Below are positions 57,539 through 64,000 of a DNA stretch of 64,000 nucleotides, one piece after another. The stretch spans positions 1,674,001 to 1,738,000 of the forward strand of contig JAKSGN010000002.1 in NCBI GenBank assembly GCA_024180945.1, read 5' to 3'. The DNA is from Macrophomina tecta. Its lineage: Eukaryota > Ascomycota > Dothideomycetes > Botryosphaeriales > Botryosphaeriaceae. Both the position numbers and the translations under genes were made by a program. Numbering within the stretch: the stretch's first letter is position 1; the number at the start of each line of letters is the position of its first letter. The notes beneath the pieces were generated by a model. That model did no database searches and was not told the DNA's origin. It saw only the letters and a program-made list of their open reading frames with translations.

Positions 57539-59596
57539 ATGGCTCGTCTCCCTGCTGCGAAGAGACGGCGTTTGTCGCCTCCTGACGACGAAGAATCTGC
57601 CAGCAACCTCCCCGACCGTTCCCTCTCCAAGTCGAGCTTCGCGACCTCCAAGTGGGACCTCGAGCAGGACTACGAAAACCGGCCCCGCTCCCTGAAGAAG
57701 AAGAAGGAGGACAACCGTCTGCCTATCAAAACTCAGGATGGTCGCATTGAACATGTGAAGGCTCCCGAGCCCGAGGAAGAATCGGACGGGGAGGACAATG
57801 ACAGCTTCCTCGGGACAAGCAGCGATGAGGACGAAGAAGAGGATGACAGCGAGGAGGAACAGGAGGAGAAGGCACCCAAGAAGTCAGCCCAGCAGCAGAT
57901 CATTGAGGCCAAGGAGGAACTCGCCCGTCTCGCCGAGCTGATTAACGAGGATCCGGAAGAGCACATCGGCGTCCTGAAACAGTTGGCCGCTATCGCAGCC
58001 TCCGACAACCTCACAATCAAGAAGCTGGCCCTTGCAACTCAGGCCGCCGTATACAAGGACATTATACCTGGTTATCGGATTCGTCGCCTGAGCGAAGAAG
58101 CGATGAAAGAGAGGCTGTCGAAGGAGGTCCGTCAAGTGCGCAACTTTGAGCAGGCCATCGTCCACGGCTACCACGACTACATCCGGGATTTGGCACAGTG
58201 TGCCAAGGGCAGCAAGCCTAGTTCCCCAGAAAATGTGGCCGGCCTCGCTACTGTCGCTATTAGCTGTGCATGTAACCTGCTCATCTCAGTCCCGCACTTC
58301 AACTTCCGTGGCGACATTATCAAGATCCTTGTCGACAAGCTGAGCACTAGGTCTATCGACGCAGACTTCGTCAGGTGTCGCGAAACCCTGGAGAAGGTGT
58401 TTGAGACCGATGAGGATGGCAACGTCTCTCTCGATATCGTCACCATGATCACTAAGATGCTCAAGGGCCGCAACTACAACGTCCACGAGAGTGTCTTGAA
58501 CACCTTCTTGCATCTGCGCCTTTTGTCCGAGTTCTCGTCCAAAGGTTCGTATGACAGAATCGATAAGCCAGAGGATGGAATGCCTAAAGGCAAGAAGCCC
58601 AAGGAGAAACGCGAATTCCGCACGAAGAAGCTTCGCAAGGTCATGAAGGAGCAGAAAGCCATTGAGAAGGAGATGAAGGAGGCCGACGCAGCCGTGAGCC
58701 ACGAGGAGCGCGACCGCATGCAATCCGAGACCCTGAAGCTTGTCTTCGTCACATACTTCCGCATCCTCAAAGCGCGCAGTCCCTCCCTGATGGGCGCCGT
58801 GCTCGAGGGCCTGGCCCGCTACGCTCATCTCATCAACCAAGACTTCTTTGGCGACATACTCGAAGCGCTCAAGGACCTGATCAGCGACGCTCAAGCCCTC
58901 GAAGCCGCCGACTTCGACGGCGACGACTACGAAGACGAGGACGCCGTCAGCACCCGCAACGCGACGCGAGAATCCCTTCTCTGCGTCATCACCGCCTTCG
59001 CCCTACTACAAGGCCAAGACGCCAGCAAGGCCGCCTCTGCTCTGCACCTCGACCTCAACTTCTTCATCACCCACCTCTACCGCACCCTCCACCCTGTCAG
59101 CCTCAACCCAGACATCGAGCTTAGCGCCAACTCCCTCCACCTCCCCGACCCCAACGCGCCCTCCTCGCACCACCAACTCCCCTCCTCGTCCACCAACAAA
59201 ATCAACGTCCAAACCACCACTGTCCTCCTCCTCCGTTCCCTTTCCTCCATCCTCCTCCCCGCCACCGCCATCCGCGCCGTCCCACCCCTGCGTGTCGCCG
59301 CCTTCGCTAAACAGCTCATGACGGCCTCCCTCCACCTCCCCGAGAAGAGCTGCCTTGCCATGGTGTCCCTACTCGCCAAGGTCGCGAAAGTACACGGACG
59401 CAAGATTGCCCCGCTGTGGAACACCGAGGAGCGCCGCGGCGACGGTATCTTCAACGCTCTAAGCGGCGAGATTGAAGGGTCTAACCCTTTCGCCGCGACG
59501 GTGTGGGAGGGTGAGATTTTGAGAAGGCATTTCTGTCCACAGGTGAGGGAGGCGGTTGGGTTGGTTGAGAGAGGCGTGTTGGAGGGAATGAAGTGA
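57539..59596 (+). CDS. NOC3: Noc3, nucleolar complex protein 3
   Basis: A 685-residue single-exon protein that works with Noc2 in pre-60S assembly and export, and in yeast also in replication licensing. The N-terminus is basic (ARLPAAKRRRLS), then there is an acidic block (EDEEEDDSEEEQEEKAPKKS, about 95-125). The NOC3p domain follows: LINEDPEEHIGVLKQLAAI, GYRIRRLSEEAMKERLSKEV, HFNFRGDIIKILVDKLSTRS. A Lys-rich coiled segment (KGKKPKEKREFRTKKLRKVM) leads to the CBF/Mak21-like domain (SETLKLVFVTYFRILK, MGAVLEGLARYAHLINQDFF, VLLLRSLSSILLPATA). The frame is open for a further 268 codons upstream, but that part is the antisense of NIP7 and the promoter; ATG 57539 begins the conserved sequence. Confidence 0.93.
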   Translation: MARLPAAKRRRLSPPDDEESASNLPDRSLSKSSFATSKWDLEQDYENRPRSLKKKKEDNRLPIKTQDGRIEHVKAPEPEEESDGEDNDSFLGTSSDEDEEEDDSEEEQEEKAPKKSAQQQIIEAKEELARLAELINEDPEEHIGVLKQLAAIAASDNLTIKKLALATQAAVYKDIIPGYRIRRLSEEAMKERLSKEVRQVRNFEQAIVHGYHDYIRDLAQCAKGSKPSSPENVAGLATVAISCACNLLISVPHFNFRGDIIKILVDKLSTRSIDADFVRCRETLEKVFETDEDGNVSLDIVTMITKMLKGRNYNVHESVLNTFLHLRLLSEFSSKGSYDRIDKPEDGMPKGKKPKEKREFRTKKLRKVMKEQKAIEKEMKEADAAVSHEERDRMQSETLKLVFVTYFRILKARSPSLMGAVLEGLARYAHLINQDFFGDILEALKDLISDAQALEAADFDGDDYEDEDAVSTRNATRESLLCVITAFALLQGQDASKAASALHLDLNFFITHLYRTLHPVSLNPDIELSANSLHLPDPNAPSSHHQLPSSSTNKINVQTTTVLLLRSLSSILLPATAIRAVPPLRVAAFAKQLMTASLHLPEKSCLAMVSLLAKVAKVHGRKIAPLWNTEERRGDGIFNALSGEIEGSNPFAATVWEGEILRRHFCPQVREAVGLVERGVLEGMK

Positions 59597-60458
59597 GCGT
59601 GGTGAGTGGTTGGCTATGTGTGGATCGTTTTCTGTCTCGGCTGTGTTGGGAGGATATTAGTTATATGGGTTGCCAGATACCACTTCTCTGTAGGTGTAAG
59701 TGAGCGGGAGGAAATAGTGGAATGACTCAACAGGTCCCAAGCCTCTTTTAGGATGCAAAAAGCGTAGTGATACTTATCTTCTGCTGAAGGCAAGGAACAA
59801 ACACCGTCCACCGAAGCTACTTACATCTTACTCCATTCCTTGAAGGTGGCCGCCGCATAAGGGTGACAGTGTCCGTAGTCATGGCGTGGAAATGAGCCAG
59901 CTACACTCACCATTCAGCCAATCGGACCTCTAGCGTAGGTGATATCTGAAAGAGAAGCAGGGCTGAGATTGGGGACTAGGCCGGTCGAAAACTTTGGAGA
60001 AGAGAGCAATGGGCCTTTCTACCAAAAGGCGATGAGGCAGTATGAATAACTACCAGAGTCCAATATCCATACCAAGCACCCATCCACCCGACCAAGAGCA
60101 GCATCACGCCTGTAAACCGTCCCAGCCCCTCGAAAGGCGTGACTGTTCTGCAACAGCGCCCTGTCCTTCCTACCGCCGTCCCAATCGCCATTTCCGCACC
60201 ACGCAGCCGCACCCACCCTTGGACCCTCTGATTGCCACCACCTCCTTCGAGCACAGGAGCAATCTCCCATCCTCTTCCTGAGCCCATGCCCATCACACCG
60301 TCGAACCATTTCCACTCCCCTCATGAGTGTGGAGAGACACCGCTACACGAGCAAGGAGTCTCTTCATGCATGGCGCCAGCTGCATTATTCTCTGGCCGCA
60401 GCACCGAAGAGACACAATCCGAAAATCTATGCAAGCAGGAGATGCTGCAACAGGTAGC

Positions 60459-60742
60459 AAAAAAAAAAAAAAAAAAAACGAAGAGTGGTGGGAGGGGGAA
60501 AGGCAGGATCTGCAGAAGTCCGCTTCGCTTGGAGGCCAGCAGCGCAGCGCTTAACGCTGCAGGATTCACGTCCATGCAGCAGCTGCAGCTGATGCATCTC
60601 CCCGAATATTCTCGCCTGGGGAAGGGGAAACAAAGGACGAGAGTGTCTGAACCGGCGCAAGAGAGAGCATACATACAGGGACGGGGATTGCGGTGGAGAG
60701 AGGTATTGGTGTAAAAAGAAAGAGAAAAAAAAAAAAAAAAAA
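60459..60742 (+). repeat. Two poly-A tracts (A20 and A18)
   Basis: A20 at 60459-60478 and A18 at 60725-60742, about 250 bases apart in non-coding sequence. No target-site duplication or element body was seen, so they are not called as retroposed tails. Confidence 0.85.
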
Positions 60743-62351
60743 TCGAATGGCGGTTTCGTGCAAATGTGATTGACAGATGCCTGAGGTGCAGAGGACAAGG
60801 GTTTTGTTGGCTGGATACACGGATGAACGGCGTAAGAGAGACGGCTCGTCAGCATGCACCTCGGTAGCGGTGAGATGCCTGCCCTACGGATGCGCGTCGC
60901 CGGATGTTGCCTACAAAACGCCTGGTGGATGGGTGCGCTGTTCACCTCTTATCCGCTGCCGCGATTGCCACTAGTAGATAGGGGAGGGAAGTTGTTGCCT
61001 GATGTCGTGGTACCGGCGATGTCGATTCCTTGGCCTTCCTGTGCGAGTATGTGGACGCGACTACCTGCTGCATGTCATAAGAGAGCCGTGGTTGGACGAT
61101 TTTGAATGGCAGGTGCTGGATTACCGGATGTTTCTATGAAAGAGGAGAGGACAGGAGGATGGTTATGTTGCTGCCATGTTTGCGAATTGTGTGATGCGAT
61201 GTCCGTTGAAGGACGCAGCCGGGCAGTATGCAGTGTGATGTGTATGTAGCTCGAAAGGTTGGTCGCGCTAGCATGCTATGCCCATGACCGAAGTCCCGGA
61301 ATTGAGATGCCCAAGTACTGGATGCCACTGATGGGCTGCTCGTGATTGCAATACCCGCAGCTGGGATGGTGCTCAGCTCAGTAGCCACCCGTTGATAATT
61401 GTGCACCCTCATGCAGGCGAAATGCCCTTTTTACATGCATCCGCGTACCCTTGGTTTGCGTATGATGAACCACTAGTAGTTACATGCCCGCCTGTGGCAT
61501 TCACTGGCTACTGCAGTATGAACCGCCTTCCTCAGTTTATTGCCCTCAGCGGGTATGAGAAACCTGGCGTTGTGACACCAAGGTTGGATGCCTGCCGTTC
61601 CGCAACTGTCAACTGAACTGGAGAAAAAAAAAATGCCCGCAGGTGATTACACAATTGCCCAGTCGCCTTTGCAGATCAAAGCAGTACAGGTAGCGGGCCT
61701 TTTTAACTAACCGGTAGACATGCAGCAGAGATCCCTGCACGGATGAGTGCAGGATGGAAAGCCTCGGGGGCATCGAGCCATACATGAATCCATCCGAGTC
61801 CATGCACTAGACGCTGACCGCAAGTATTGCATGTCCAGAGCCGATGCCGGAACAAGGTGCAAACGGTTGCCGGCAGGAAGAGAAGGTGGCAAGGGCCTGT
61901 AGGAAAAGCAAAAAACATTCAGCCACAACGGTCTTTCTAATCGTCTCCGAGAAGAGAGGCCTGAAAGCCTTACATGCGAGGAGGCACAGGAAATGTATGG
62001 CAGCTAGGCCGTTGATCCATGAATGCACTAAAGCAGCGGCCTGCTTGGAGCAAGGACAAGAAGTCCTTGCTCTCTCCATATCTTTGAGACAAGGCAAATG
62101 TGGTTCGCACTCGATTAGGGCGGTTCGCATGTGCTTCGCCGATGCATATGAGGCAGAGAACGTTGTGTGGGCACACAAGCCTTCGAGAATCCTTGTTCGG
62201 TCAATTCCGCCTGCGGTTGAGGATGGTCGCAGAAGGCCCATCACCAGTCAAACAAATGGCATCGATGCAGATGCAAGTAGTGGATTCCGACTACGAGATC
62301 ATCACCAATTGAATCATCGCAGTTTGGCTAGTTGCAGTGTTGATTTCTTTC

Positions 62352-62371
62352 TTTTTTTTTTTTTTTTTTTT
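62352..62371 (+). repeat. Poly-T tract (T20)
   Basis: A run of 20 T in the gene-poor right end. It interrupts chance open frames on both strands. Confidence 0.9.
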
Positions 62372-64000
62372 ATGCTGTGAAAGCGTGATATGAGTGCGGA
62401 TTTGCCCTCCGATGCTTGCAGATTGGGGGATTCTGAGACCTTTCGACGTTTGCATGCCTGGGAGATGGACAATGCATTTTCGGCTTGATGCTTGACTGTG
62501 GTTGACGAGGAAAAGGCATCATGCATGCGCACCGGCTTTGAGGCAGTGGTTTTTAGTGCATGACCGGGCGACAGCATGAGCGTCAGCTGAAGGCTCGGTG
62601 CTTCCTGCAAATATCTTCGTCTGGGCGGGTAGCTGCTTTTATTGGATTCCAGGCGAGTCTTTTCGCTGAGGTGTCGAACATAGGCGCTAAATGAAACGCC
62701 ACAGTCACTTGATTGACGTAGCCATGTTGCGCGGTAGCGCGGATGCGCGGATATTGCCGGCGGATCTCTCATGCATTTGGTCAGACTATTCAGCTGGTTC
62801 TGTCTATTCCCTGGACAAAAAGTAGCCATCATCGTGGCGACGTCAGTTAGCTCCAATATTCACACCAGTAATGATCCATCAAGCAAATTGCTTGGTGCAG
62901 GTGATGACTATTGAAGCCTTATCGTACAGTGGCATAATCTTTGGTAGCAGGGCTGCCATTTTCAGTCCACGTTATCAAGAAGTCCCTGATATTGAGGATA
63001 CCGGACGCTCCTACTCCACTAAATGGCTGCCTGTTGAGGTGCATAACCTCGGCGGGTACGCATGAGCCAAGTCATATCCGTAAAGATCAATCATAGCCGT
63101 AGAGTCGCGCCAAACACTGATGGGCATTGGTATTATCTGGAAAGGGACAAGGGTCGGGCCGTGCCAGGCATGGAGTCCAAAAAAAGTTCCGCATGTGGTG
63201 ACATTCGTCTGCCTCCGGGCGGGCTACTGCAATGCCCACGACGCGGTGCGACTGCTGGTAGCACACGCTGACGGTAGTCTTCCTTGGCATGCATGACGAA
63301 TCTCCCGGCACTCGTGGGAGTCCGCCACGGTTTGGGCCTCCCAGAAGCCCGGCTGAGACCGTTCCACTTGCCATACCCATGGAAGGGGCCTGAAAACGCA
63401 GGATCCCGGCTTAGAATCTTCAAAAGTCTGCAGGAACACGTTGAAAACCCGTGGATGAAGAAATGGTGGTCAAATAGGCCCGTAACACAGCGAGGGTATC
63501 TTCGATATTAGCTGTGGTACAGGCATGGTGGTTCAAAATGCACTGTGGCACTTTGGGGGGCATCCAAAGCTTTCTGTGCTGCAACCACGATGCAAAGGTG
63601 TGACTAGCGCCATCAGAGCTGCAGGGCACTGTAGTTTGGTAAGAGTGGAATGATTTTAACCACGATTACGTGTTTGAAACTTTACTGAGTAATCAGTACC
63701 GCATAATGTTGCACGGAACTGGATGCAGTACTCTGGATCGGGTAACGACCTGGCGACTTTGGCGCCGATAAAATGCAGGCCGGGAAGGTACCTGCGTTCT
63801 TCAGCTTGAGGAAGGTCGCTTGAGCTCAGTGCAGATCTCTAGACTAAATGGAATCGTACCGCATTCGTGGTGGATGTAAGCCGAAACAAGGGAACGCTCT
63901 TTTTCGAAGCCTTGAAGACTCAGCTCATCGCGAACATTTGACACGCCATTGCCGCTTCGTGCAACGTGCGCGGGAGCTGTTAGTGGAATGATAGCGCCTC

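Larger units (their letters stand above)
59597..64000. other. Gene-poor right end, no gene recognised
   Basis: About 4.4 kb without a recognisable gene. Many frames of 60-180 codons are open on both strands, but none shows motifs, a credible intron set or a signal peptide. Homopolymer runs occur at 60459-60478 (A20), 60725-60742 (A18) and 62352-62371 (T20). The stretch could hold promoters of a gene beyond the window, non-coding RNA, or decayed sequence. Confidence 0.55.

Noticed and set aside
60459..60742. Poly-A runs as tails of retroposed elements
   Set aside because: No target-site duplications, reverse-transcriptase sequence or element body could be seen.
62314..62856. 180-codon minus-strand frame
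   Set aside because: Includes a poly-lysine run from the T20 tract and no recognisable domain.

Overview
The window looks like nuclear DNA of a filamentous ascomycete (Pezizomycotina, perhaps Dothideomycetes). Most genes carry several short GT-AG introns (about 41-210 nt), intergenic stretches are 0.2-4 kb, both strands are used, and the gene set is typical of filamentous fungi: Ste11-type MAPKKK, Stc1-domain protein, DUF7514 protein, NIS1-like secreted protein, CYP65-like P450. The genus cannot be named from the sequence. All gene models below were spliced by eye from reading-frame continuity and GT/AG sites.

Layout. 1-2.8 kb: no gene seen, homopolymer tracts. 2.9-7.1 kb: a decayed island with a broken Ayg1-like pigment hydrolase, a broken proline-rich gene and a broken, 3'-truncated FAD-linked (BBE-type) oxidoreductase; it may be the remains of a secondary-metabolism locus. 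8.4-12.1 kb: RAD7 (nucleotide excision repair) and a Stc1-domain protein, both minus strand. 13.4-15.2 kb: a ten-exon zinc alcohol dehydrogenase. 16.9-18.9 kb: a DUF7514 protein (-). 21.4-24.4 kb: STE11-type MAPKKK (+). 25.1-26.5 kb: RFC5 clamp-loader subunit (+). 26.9-27.5 kb: a small secreted cysteine-containing protein (+). 28.8-31.1 kb: HSL-family alpha/beta hydrolase (-). 32.4-34.8 kb: HMG-box regulator (-). 35.4-36.7 kb: membrane-anchored GDSL/SGNH hydrolase (-). 39.6-41.0 kb: ARG8 acetylornithine aminotransferase (+). 41.5-44.1 kb: TSR1 (+). 45.0-46.2 kb: Gag1-like clamp protein (+). 47.2-47.6 kb: NIS1-like secreted protein (-). 49.4-51.1 kb: cytochrome P450 (+). 51.6-55.2 kb: GH31 alpha-1,4-glucan lyase (-), convergent with the P450. 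56.7-59.6 kb: NIP7 (-) and NOC3 (+), diverging from a 186-bp shared promoter. 59.6-64 kb: no gene recognised.

Themes. Three ribosome-assembly factors (TSR1, NIP7, NOC3) lie within 18 kb, two of them sharing one promoter. Genome maintenance is represented by RAD7, RFC5 and the heterochromatin-linked Stc1 protein. Two predicted secreted proteins and a P450 suggest a lifestyle involving a host or other organisms. The most unusual items are the glucan lyase, which would make 1,5-anhydro-D-fructose from glycogen or starch; a RAD7 start codon that appears to be split by an intron; an ADH intron with two in-frame acceptors just before the NAD-binding glycine motif; and the decayed pigment/oxidoreductase island. 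No CRISPR array, convincing tRNA, rRNA or intact transposon was seen, and I found no clear undescribed multi-gene system.
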